Assembly: GCA_008711295.1 (NCBI GenBank)
Contig: VUYV01000405.1
Location: 278,547 to 342,546 of the forward strand
Direction: 5' to 3'
Source of the DNA: Anarhynchus alexandrinus
Taxonomy: Eukaryota > Chordata > Aves > Charadriiformes > Charadriidae
Length of the DNA: 64,000 nucleotides
Notes under the pieces: generated by a model
Database searches by the model: none
What the model was told of the DNA's origin: nothing
The model's input: the letters and a program-made list of their open reading frames with translations, nothing else
Made by a program: the position numbers and the translations under genes
Shown here: positions 40,201 to 64,000 of the stretch, one piece after another
Numbering within the stretch: the stretch's first letter is position 1
How the letters are laid out: each line of letters opens with the position of its first letter

Positions 40201-42873
40201 GCTTCAGCACGCACCGCAGGTAACGACACTGGAGTCTGAAGGGCATCATTGCTCACACAAGGCAATGGTTGATCTCCTTGGGAAGGTGCAGGGCCTGGAC
40301 AAAACATGCAGAAAGTCTGGGATGTTTAACAGCTGTGCGCATCTTCAAACTCACTGCACTAGAAGATGGTTACTGAGCAGAGTACTACCTCCCTCTTTAC
40401 CATGATGAGCACTTTGACAGGACTCAATGGAAGTAGAAACTGGATTCACTCCAGCTCTGAAAATTATCTGGGCTGTACAGCCAAACCACTAACAGACTAT
40501 GCGTGGAAGAGATCTACACTGGGTATCTGCTGCTGCAGGTCCACTTGCTGCAAACAGCAGGGCAATATTTATGTTACAAATCCTGTAATTGGTAAAACTT
40601 GACCTGGCAGGTTCAAATGAGCTAGAGCTGAAGCACAGATTTCATGATTGTACATTGAGCCCCGCTGCTCTAGTTCCTATCTTACTGAAAATCAATGGCT
40701 ACTGAGCTCTGAAAGGAGAGATCTTAAAGATATTTTGGTGTGTAGATCCCTACAGGGATTTTTCCAAAATGCCTTATCGGTGCCTGGTAAGAGGCATGTA
40801 ATTTTGACCATATCCTTAGATGCCCAATTCCCAAGCTATTTTTAACAAGGTTATATACCTCCTTAGAGTTCTTAAGTGCTTTGGAAAAATTTATTTCTAG
40901 TCTCTAATCTGTAGCATTTATTAACTGAGAAGCAAAGATATTTGATCTTTGGGGAGGAGAGGATGTCCCCGTGTTGCAAAAACTTCCCCTATACTTTTCC
41001 TGCCCCTCCATTTTCAGGCTAACTATGTCTTTTCCCTGTGCTGTAAGAAAGATTTGTGTTCTTTTTCTCAGATGTTAAGGTTGTCAGCTGCTGAGAAAGT
41101 AACTCCCACACTTCTGCAGTCCTTGCCCAGCTTACTTGCACCTTTCCCACATGCTATTTGCAAAAGCAACAGGTAGCTTGAAAGGCCCCAAGCCCTAGGT
41201 TTAACAGAGGGATAGGAAATGTGATCCTCCTCCATAGCCCATCCCATGGCCTGGAGGAAGCTGACAGCTTTTGGCACCTGTTGAGACCAAATGTCTGCCC
41301 CGGACAGAGAGCCTCCAACAGCAGCTGCTAGCTCTCATGTTTTGGAGCACAGAAGTCCCAGGACATCACCGGCGGTGCAGAGGGGCCCACTGGCTTCATC
41401 AGCCATGGTTCTGGTGCAGACTTGCTGTGGAAATGGCAGGCAGTGCTGGCTCTTCCTCATGTCAGAGCTGTGCCAAGCGTTGCCTTGCACAGAAGTCCTT
41501 TTCTATTTTCCTTTAAACTTTGCGGTTTCTGGTTTTGAATACTCTTTCTCCCTTGCTGTGTGGGAGATGGTGGTGCTGGGAGAGCCAGCAGACTCATCTG
41601 CAGCTTTTTGTGGAGGACCCCTCATCTAAGGGAAGATGGCAGAGGAACAGCATGCAGCCCCTAGGTCCCCACCTTCCTCCCCAGGCCATCCTGTCACTGT
41701 GCATTTCCCTGAAGTAGACCAGTGGAATAGAATCATAGAATCATAGAATCATAGAATGGTTTAGGTTGGAAAGGACCTTGAAGATCATCGAGTTCCAACC
41801 CCCCTGCCATAGGCAGGGACACCTCCCACTAGAACAGGTTGCCCAAGGCCACGTCCAGCCTGGCCTTGAACACCTCCAGGGATGGGGACTCAACAACCTC
41901 TCTGGGCAACCTGTTCCAGTGCCTCACCACCCTCAAAGTGAAAAACTTCTTCCTAATGTTCAATCTAAACCTGCCCTCTTCCAGTTTGAAGCCATTCCCC
42001 CTTGTCCTGTCACTACATGCCCTAGTAAAAAGTCCTTCCCCAGCTCTCCTGTAGGCCCCCTTTAGGTACTGGAAGGCCGCAATAAGATCTCCCCGGAGCC
42101 TTCTCTTCTCCAGGCTGAACAGCCCCAACTCCTTCAGCCTCTCCTCATAGGAGAGGTGCTCCAGCCCTCGGATCATCCTCGTGGCCCTCCTCTGGACACG
42201 CTCCAACAGGTCCATGTCCTTCTTGTGTTGGGGACTCCAGAGCTGGACGCAGTACTCCAGGTGGGGTCTCACGAGAGTGGAGTAGAGGGGCAGAATCACC
42301 TCCCTCGCCCTGCTGTCCACACTTCTTTTGATGCAGCCCAGGATGCGGTTGGCCTTCTGGGCTGCGATCGCACATTGCTGGCTCATGTTGAGCTTCTCGT
42401 CGATCAGCACACCCAGGTCCTTCTCCTCAGTGCTGCTCTCCAGCCATTCCCCGCCCAACCTGTAATTGTGCTTGTGTTGAATAAATCAGGGGGAGTGGGA
42501 TCTGAGTGCCTCTGAATATCAGGTGAAATCTGAAATCACTGAGTGTTTGTTGGACTTTGTGTCGGAGCCTCTAAAACCCATCTCCAGACAAATGCTGAAG
42601 GACTTCCTTTACCAAAGGGTGGCCAAGTGGGAACCCAGCCCCTGACCCACAGACCCTTCCCATGGGGGCACAGGTTTCACAAATTGCCCTTTGTCTCTCT
42701 CCAACAAGGACCTGCAGTTTGCTGCTCCCCTGGCTGTGAAAGCAGACAGACCCAGGCCATCTGCGGTGCACCACCACCACCACTACCCTCCCACAGGGCT
42801 GCTCCCAGTGCCCTACGGGGGCTTCCTGTCCACATCCACGGCAGATCACTGGACCAGCAGCATGCCTACATAG
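34242..42873 (+). CDS. C21orf58: C21orf58 orthologue, 249 aa, 7 coding exons
   Basis: Uncharacterised vertebrate protein; I know no biochemical role. Exons: 34242-34301, 35405-35462, 37201-37268, 37980-38123, 38582-38696, 40080-40219, 42709-42873 (TAG 42871-42873); all GT-AG with compatible phases. Recognisable human-like blocks are [76 protein letters not shown] and a short poly-His run (5 His) near the C-terminus, where the human protein has a longer one. The N-terminus is probably coiled coil; the middle is Pro/Gln-rich and likely disordered. A pyrimidine tract ending in AG at 34231-34232 just before the ATG suggests an upstream non-coding exon, probably in the CpG island. The last exon could instead start at 42718, dropping three residues. 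Confidence 0.92.
38355..38510 (-). mobile_element. CR1 reverse-transcriptase relic
   Basis: The minus-strand translation contains [19 protein letters not shown] followed by [10 protein letters not shown], matching the LDFSKAFDTVSHxILxEKL...IENWLxGRAQ block of CR1 reverse transcriptase. Lies in the intron between C21orf58 exons 4 and 5. Confidence 0.7.
38859..38876 (+). repeat. (ATTC)n microsatellite
   Basis: Four to five ATTC units in the C21orf58 intron after exon 5. Confidence 0.9.
41726..42466 (-). mobile_element. Young 5'-truncated CR1 LINE with intact ORF2 C-terminus
   Basis: Reverse-oriented CR1. Its 3' tail is an AGAATCAT-type octamer repeat at 41726-41757. An uninterrupted 209-codon frame (42458-41829) encodes the ORF2 C-terminus ([47 protein letters not shown]). 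Lack of stops shows it is the youngest CR1 in the window. Truncated at its 5' end near 42466, in the last intron of C21orf58, about 240 bases before the last exon. Confidence 0.95.
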
Positions 42874-43077
42874 GTAAACAGGCAGCCACAGTGTAAACTT
42901 TTAGCTCTTTCTTCCTGTACAGGTGGGGTAGCAAGTTGACCAGACAATCCCATGCCTTCGTGGTTCTTTGCTGCGGCCAGTTCTGCCTTTAACACAACAA
43001 TGGGATTGAGGTGGGATAAGTGATGATTTGATACACTCAATCTTATAACTTGAGCAATTAACTCTTGCTTACTGTGA

Positions 43078-43083
43078 AATAAA
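43078..43083 (+). terminator. C21orf58: C21orf58 candidate poly(A) signal AATAAA
   Basis: First canonical AATAAA after the C21orf58 stop codon, about 205 bases downstream. This would give a short 3' UTR. Assignment is by position only. Confidence 0.5.
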
Positions 43084-46000
43084 TGTGAGGATCAGACAAG
43101 GTCTGCAGATGATACCAAGCTATGTCCCTGCCACACAGAGCCACCACTCAAGAAATGCTGCATGGCTCTGCTCTGCAGTGATTGTTACCCTGGGTTTTGG
43201 GTCTCTCTGTGAACCTGGCAGACACCTGCTAAATAAGGGCTGTGTGTGTTTTACATTCAGGCTAAGGTTCCCAGTAGGATTTATATTCTTAAAACACTGC
43301 TGAGACATTCGCTAATCAGAAATTCCTGGGAAAAAAGCCTCAACCACTTGCTAAGGAAAATAGTACAAAGGGAGACCAGTGCTCATAAATAAAGCTGAGC
43401 CTTTGTGATAAGCCTGTGCTTGCAGCTGGGGTGTTTTTTCAAGTGCGGAAATGGATGGACTTCTTCCTACGCTGCCCCCAGGTCTGAAGAACCCTCCAGC
43501 CCTTAGCAGAGGTCAGCAGCCGGCTCCTCCAGGGGATCACTTGGTTGTGCCTTCCCTGCTATCTCTGAGCCTGGTTGACTTTCAAGGCATGAGCAGATCA
43601 CACGTGGGACTAGTGTTCGAACTAGTCTGCTCATGTGAATGCCAGTGGCAGAAGGGACTGTGGGCAGGGATCTGAGCCAAGAGAGAGCAGTGGTTTGGTG
43701 AGTATGTCAGGAGGGGACAGCAAGGAACCAGACATGGAAGCAGTGGTGCTAGAATGTTCTTACATGCCAAGGCTGGTAAAGAAATGCATATCGCTAGAGT
43801 GTGGTGGACTAGAACAGGGGACTTTGGGATGCGGACTCACTGTTGCATTGGTCAGAACACAGCTTTTATCTGTGTGCTATGGCTCTTTCAAAGCCTTAGT
43901 GAACAGAGGGACAGGATTGGAGGCAGCTGCATCCTCATGCATGGGCAACCTGCTGGCAGGGGTATCTATATGGCCCTCTTTAGCATGGGATTTGAACAGA
44001 TTATTTACCTAATGGGATTATAAAGGATAAACATTTCCACCCTTTTCACTTTTACATGGGTTTGTAATCTTTACTGGTAAAGATCTCTTGCCTTCTTCCA
44101 GAATCAGTGCAATTAGCTGTTTGCAAAATTGGCAAAGGAAGATCTTGTCACAGCTTTTAAGCTGTCTTCTTCCTCCTCTTCAGATATCTTCCACCATTAA
44201 TTATGAGATCTGACACATCTACACTGTCCTTTTGCAGCTGCAGAAAGCATGTACTGTTGCCTATTACCAAACAGAAGCCATTTTTCTTGTTGCAGGTGGC
44301 CCACATACTGACAGTACATGTTCCTCTGCAAGTGGACCATAGCATTGCTGAGCTCAACCTGTATTTGAACAGTTCCTAAATAATCTATCTGATCAACAGC
44401 CTAATGTCTGTATGACTGCACACTATTGGTAGAAGAAGTGACCGGGAGAAAGACTGCCGATGTTCAGAACAAATGTACCATGCACCTGTGGCCTGCTCAT
44501 CCATTTCTGCTAGTTCAGTTGTTTCCTCTCATCTTCCAAGCCCAGACCAGCCACACACAATCACCACGTTTTTTCCCCTCTCCTCACAGAACTAAGATAA
44601 CCCATGCCTAAGTGTCTTGCAGGCTTGGCAGCCCACTGCAGCTCCAGGGCATGAAATCATCTTAATACCAGTGTTATGTAAGCCCTTGCAAATCAGTATG
44701 ACCCAGCCCCACGGCTGAGTCCCCTTCATGTGCAAATTGAGGAAATACCCCTTGCAAAGGGGCTGCTGCCCTCCTGAGGACGATAAAGGAAAGTAACCCA
44801 GGATGCCTGAATGAGGGTTTAGTCACCAAACTTCCTCAGTCTGAAGTGTTCCTCCCTCAGTGTTTTTGGTTTTACTCCCTCACAGATATACTTGTCCTAC
44901 AATAATTACCTATGTGGGGAGCTAAAGATGAGCAGGAATGATCCAAATGCAAGTTACCAGCATAGCAGGGCAAAATCCTGGCACTGGCTTTTCCTGAAGA
45001 CCAGCAGTCTGCCCTACTTGTGTGAGTTGCCTTTATGTGCTATTTGGACAAGTAATTCTCATTGGAGAAGAACAGAAAGAAATCTGCTTCTGCAGTCATT
45101 GCGTTTGAAGGTTGACGTGCAATCCTGTGATGTACTGCAGTCCACATTTTCTGCCCCAGGAGGGCTCTGACTCTCAGTCTCTCCCAAATCTCACATTTAT
45201 AAGGCTACCCAGTTTTATTCTCAAAGAGCTATAAGAAGGTGACTTAAGCAGCCTGTGTATATATGTTTCATTTTTTGTCAACTTTTCCCTCATGTAATCA
45301 GGGTTTAGACTTGATTTAAAAAAAATAATAAAATCCTGAGGTTCTTCCTTAGATATTGGCATGTGTTTTTCTTCAGCAACATAAATTAAATTCTTTGCTT
45401 TTCCCACTAATTTTCAGAGGGCAGGCCTTAAGCTGAGCCCATGCTATCCTGTTCTTTTTCTTTTCATTTAGGACTCCTCGGAAGGCTCGCTCAAAGTTTT
45501 AATCAAGTGATACTTTTTAATTCTCTGAGCAGCCTGTTTGTGTTTAATACAGAAAGATAAACAATTAATTAGTAGCACTTTCTCAATGTCTTCCCACCTT
45601 CTCCTGTTTTTTAGTGGAGGACATCTTTACGTTGGTTTTGCCTGCTGCAGTTTGTGAGTGAAGCTGATGAAGATAGTCCAGAGACCTAAATTTTGTTTGG
45701 AATGGTTACCCAGAAGAAAAGATATTGCACGGGGCACAGATAGTCCCTGATAGGCAAAGTTTAGTCTGGTTTGCCAAGAACTATTTTCAGTAGCTAAGGA
45801 GATAGGCATGGCAGGAAGAAAGTGATAGGTATCATCTTGGAATAAAAAACTTTCAAACTGTGGCCCATTTACCACACCACATAGCACTGCTCACTGACAG
45901 GTTGGGAGCTTCCCCGCATGTCTGTGCCTCCTGCTGCCAGAGCAGGTACACGGATCATGGCTGAGACTGCTTGTGCAGAAAGCAGTACTATAAGACCAGC

Positions 46001-47495
46001 TTTAGTTACACGATTGTATGCTGTGTTATCCACAGGAGTCCATGAATTAATTGACATACCTTAAAGTGCTGCTATCAAATTGGTAAGCCAGGGTGGTGGA
46101 GTAATCTGTAAAGCCTACTGGACAAGCACGCAAAGGGTGCTGTGCGTGATGTTTCCAAATAATAACTGCCACTGCTGGAAGCTAATGGCATGCTGTCTGT
46201 GCTCTGAAAACAATGAGTAATTTATTTACTACATAAAACTTACCTTGTTCTTTGCCCTCTCTGCTCTGTTTTCTTTGCTGTGTGTGAGTCAATCAGATAG
46301 CATGGATCAATTCACTGCTGAGTAGATCAGAGAAACCTGATGGAGGGTCTTCAGTGGAGTTTCATTTGGATGCAGTGCCAGGGCCCACAGGGAACTAATA
46401 GGCTTTAACAACCCCAACCAGCCCCACTTGGGACACCTGCCCTCCCCAAGGCCAGCAGTTCCATTTAAGCTTGCACGTGGGACTGCTTGTGGGTCCTGTT
46501 GACCCTGTCTTTCATGTTCTCTCCTTGCATGGTACTGCAGGTTGGGACTGTGGCATGGTGTGGCCTCGCTCCCTGTCCCCTTGGGAGCAGCTGGCCCTTG
46601 CTACACCAGGAACTGGGACATGCAAAGGAGAACGGCGCTGTGCTTGTGCGGGGATTTGGTCTTGCTCCTTTGAGATAAATCTGCTGTCTTGGGCTGTGCA
46701 TTGTAGGTTTAGTAATAAATGGTTGTTAGTGTATGTTAATGTACGTGTTCTTACTGTCTGCTGTTTAATTATTGTGTGTAGCCTGTAATTGGCTCCTCAC
46801 TTTTAAAAGCTTACTGTGTGCAGGATTGGCTCAGCAGAGCACATGCTCCTGAGGGTGGGCATATGAAATAGTGCATGCAGAGATGTCTCCTCCCAGCCTC
46901 ATCCAAGTCCCGGAAATCTTCTGCAGATTAAGCATGGACCCTCTGCTCAGCATCACACTCCAAAACGTTTGAGCCACACATAGTTTCCTTGGGTGAAAGT
47001 TGTCCTCACAGATGGGGTCAGGCCCCTGGGCAAGCAGGGTGGCTCACATCCCACCCTCAGGAGAGTGCTCCAGGAGTTACTCCGCATCGTCCCACTGGTG
47101 CCTCTGCAGTTGCAGCCCAGCAAAGCACCAGCAAAAGCTCAGCAGATGCAAGTTCTCCTCCTGCTCTGTGCGTGTTTTTCATTAGGGGGTCCTCGAAGGC
47201 TGCAGAATTGCTTTACAATTTTCAAAAGAGGCCTTTTAATAAGGCCTGACTGAACAATGCCACATTTACATCTCTTCACCTAAGGTTCAATGTGACTGGC
47301 CACACGGCCAGGCTGATTCACCAACAGTCTCTGGGCTGGGAGTTAAAATTTAACATGAACCAGGGAAGAAGAACCCAGGCATGAATCTGCCGCCCATGTC
47401 CTTGCCCTTCTCCTCCCTGCTGGTGAGAGCAGTGCAGCAGGACAAAGAGTGGGGAAGCAGCAGTAAGAGCCTGTGACCTGGAGGCTGCCCCAGTG
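43084..47495. other. Intergenic region between C21orf58 and KMO
   Basis: About 4.4 kb with only short, unrelated open frames. I recognise no repeat family and no gene. It must contain the KMO promoter and any KMO 5' non-coding exon, but there is no CpG island or clear TATA box to place it. Confidence 0.7.
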
Positions 47496-57473
<9,978 letters not shown>

Positions 57474-57496
57474 ATGTAAGGGGAGCTCCTGGTTGT

Positions 57497-57811
57497 AATA
57501 AAAGTGAAGGCATGGGCTTTTGGCACAGCTGGATGATGTTTCTCTTGGGATGTGGCCTGGCAGCTTCTGCAGCCCCTCTGCCTCCTGCACCCTTGGGAGT
57601 GGTAGTGGTCCCTCTCGCCCGGCAAGAGGAGCCCATCAGTGCACAGAGCCTCTGCAGGGGCTCAGGCATATCTCTGCCTCATTTCAGCAGCCTTGTCTCA
57701 AGTGATGCATGTCACAGGCTGGGTGCGGGTTTTGTGTGCAGTAGTGGGGGGAGCTTCTTCACCACCCCAAGTTAAAGAAAATATAGTTCAGTTATTCTTG
57801 GTGGAAATAAA
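57497..57811 (+). terminator. KMO: KMO poly(A) signals
   Basis: Two canonical AATAAA hexamers follow the KMO stop: 57497-57502 (about 24 bases after the TAA) and 57806-57811. The first would give a very short 3' UTR and the second one of about 350 bases. Either or both could be used. Confidence 0.6.
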
Positions 57812-58692
57812 ACAATTTTAAGAAAGGGTGTCCTGGGGCAGTGCTTGAAGCCTGGAGAAAGGGCCGCACCACACCTGGCAGAGAAATATTTCTAACTTTT
57901 GCAAGCAGGTCTCCATAGAAGGACCACCAAGCCTTTGGGCTAAAGCAAGACCAGGGGCCTGAAAAGACCCTCCTGTCTCACTGTTTCCCCTCTGAGCTTT
58001 TACATGTGCCCTAGCATATACTTCTGTCTAATGCAAGTACCGATCCTATTTTTTTTTGAAAAAGTCTGGATTCCTCATTGATTTTCTCTAATTGTCCTCT
58101 GAAGCATATATGTGGTTGTACTTGTACTGCACACACTACACCAGCAGCAAGACCTGCAGGTGCTGACAGGAGAGACAAATAGTCTCTTCACATTCAAGTA
58201 ACAACAGACTCTGCCTGGGTGCCTGGCAATGGGCATTGTGTCCAAGACTCAGAGCCCTACAGGGTGCTTCTGGTGTCTTTGTGCAGCCAGCCGTAGGGTG
58301 CATGGGACCTACGCTGAGCTGGGGGTCCTTGATCCAAAAAGAGCTGCAGGCTGGGATAGTACTGGACAGAAACACTTTCCTTCTTTTTACCTTTTCCTAG
58401 ACCCTCATGGTCACTGTTGAAGAACAGCAAAATGGCTCAAATTAACCCCTGATCTGATCCAGTACAGCCACTCGTTTGAGCTGATTTATGAGCAGATGGG
58501 CAGGGACAAGAACTGGTTTGCATCATTTAGTGAGTCATTTTTGGCTTGCAGGGGAGCACCTTTCAGGACTATGTATGGGAGATGCGGGCAGCAATGACAG
58601 GATCTTGCTGTAGTTTCTCCGATGAATGTTTCAGTTGCTGCTTTTGCACCTGATTCTTAGCAGGACAGATGTATTTACTTTATATATTAGTT
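57812..58692. other. Convergent KMO-ITGB2 intergenic gap
   Basis: Under 1 kb separates the distal KMO poly(A) signal from the inferred ITGB2 poly(A) signal. Nothing else is recognised in it. Confidence 0.65.
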
Positions 58693-58698
58693 TTTATT
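58693..58698 (-). terminator. ITGB2: ITGB2 candidate poly(A) signal AATAAA (minus strand)
   Basis: TTTATT on the plus strand gives AATAAA on the ITGB2 strand about 1.15 kb after its stop codon. I infer a 3' UTR covering roughly 58.68-59.84 kb. No other coding feature is seen there. Confidence 0.5.
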
Positions 58699-59842
58699 AA
58701 TGTTAAACCTCTTCAGACAGCAGATGAAGACGTGACATAATACAGCTGCATGCAAACCACTCCCAAACTTAAAGCAAATATGGAATTGTACAACCATTTC
58801 ACAGGAATGACCCCACAATGCAAGAGCAATCAGCTGCTGTGCATGGTTTGGAAAAGTGCTGAGCTGGAGATGCTCTGGGTACTGCCAGGTCTTTTGCACA
58901 CCCTGCCCTTGGCGTGTCCGATGTGCTTGTAGAGCAGGGAAAAGATCTTGCCCTAGAGGTGGTGGAAGAAGCTGTGGACGAGCTCTGAGCTGCAGGCAAC
59001 GCTTCATGTGCTCAGTGCTGATGTTTCATAGTTCAAACAGTTGCTCCTTTGCCTCCTTGTCATGCAGAGAGCTCAAGGCCTGGCAGAGGTAAGCCAAGCT
59101 TGCAGAAGCCCAAGTAGAACCTTGCCCAATGTAGGTCTGAGAGGGAAGCAACACCGGGAAGCAGCTGACGATTTGGAAAAAAGATTCAGTGCATGTTCCC
59201 TGGCTGCTTTTCATCTCCAGGTACAGGTGCTCACTAGCCCTTAGGGCCCATTATCTCAGTGCAACCTCCAGAGCAGACTGCCATCCTGGAGGACCCTCCA
59301 CATCCAACTCAGCAGTGAGTGCTTTAGAAACTAGTGCAAGCATAGTGATGGACACCAGTGCAGCAGGGGAAGGCATGGAGCAGCCTGGGAGCAGACCCCA
59401 CTAGAGCATAAGGAAAATGGCAGTTTTGAAATCCCAGCTCCAAATGAAAGCTGGAAGCACTTTCTGCACTCAGCTGGTTTTGGGGCTTGGTGTCCAAGAC
59501 TCCTGCCAGAAGGCAAAGTTAGCATCAAGAGCTGAGACAGTTGGTAACTGGTACAGGAGCCATTGTGTGTGCTCACTGGTGAGACCTGACCTGCAGTTTC
59601 ATCCATGGCAAAGCTGTGTCTGTTCCCTTCTCCCAGCTCCACTAATCCAACTGTCAAGCACTGTTCCAGGAGACAGACATGGGTGCAGCCCCTTAGCCAG
59701 TGCCTGATGTGCTGGTGGCCTCTTGGAAGAAGGGAACAAACCAACAGGATAAAGTAGAGGAGGTAGAAGCCTTAGTTTGTGATTTCCTTAGCTTGGCGTT
59801 TCCTTATTGGTGGGTCCTAGTGCTGCCGGGTGCTGCTGCGCT

Positions 59843-64000
<4,158 letters not shown>

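Noticed and set aside
41829..42458. 209-codon minus frame as a host gene
   Set aside because: It is the C-terminal part of CR1 ORF2 inside a recognisable CR1 element.

Overview
The window is a gene-rich piece of a bird nuclear genome. Four vertebrate genes with ordinary GT-AG introns can be rebuilt exon by exon, and the interspersed repeats are CR1 LINEs, including one with the avian-type octamer tail, plus a solo LTR. The species cannot be named from this sequence alone. The left half (introns of the first gene) is AT-rich. Base composition rises clearly through the right 20 kb.

Layout. Positions 164-28101, minus strand: the first 14 coding exons of PCNT (pericentrin), running off the left edge. 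They encode 1504 residues of the N-terminal coiled-coil scaffold, including one 2490-bp exon. About 27.84-28.88 kb is a CpG island holding the PCNT start and, by inference, a shared bidirectional promoter. Positions 28981-29575: a 595-bp solo LTR with a 4-bp target-site duplication. Positions 34242-42873, plus strand: a C21orf58 orthologue in seven coding exons (249 aa), head-to-head with PCNT. Positions 47496-57473, plus strand: a complete 15-exon KMO (kynurenine 3-monooxygenase, 475 aa). Positions 59843-63958, minus strand: the last ten coding exons of ITGB2 (integrin beta-2, CD18; 523 aa here), convergent with KMO and running off the right edge.

The genes do not form one pathway. PCNT organises the centrosome, C21orf58 is uncharacterised, KMO is the FAD enzyme of tryptophan catabolism, and ITGB2 is the leukocyte integrin beta chain. 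PCNT, C21orf58 and ITGB2 all map to human 21q22.3. Human KMO is on 1q43, so finding it inside this block is the most unusual feature of gene order.

The second notable point is PCNT itself. Exons 3-8 add about 1080 residues between the N-terminal basic motif and the segment that lies near residue 260 of human PCNT. Their sequence resembles the AKAP9 N-terminus, and all six exons are phase 0-0. This looks like an ancestral PCNT/AKAP9 module that mammalian PCNT lost. I found no prokaryotic-type system, CRISPR array or tRNA/rRNA gene.
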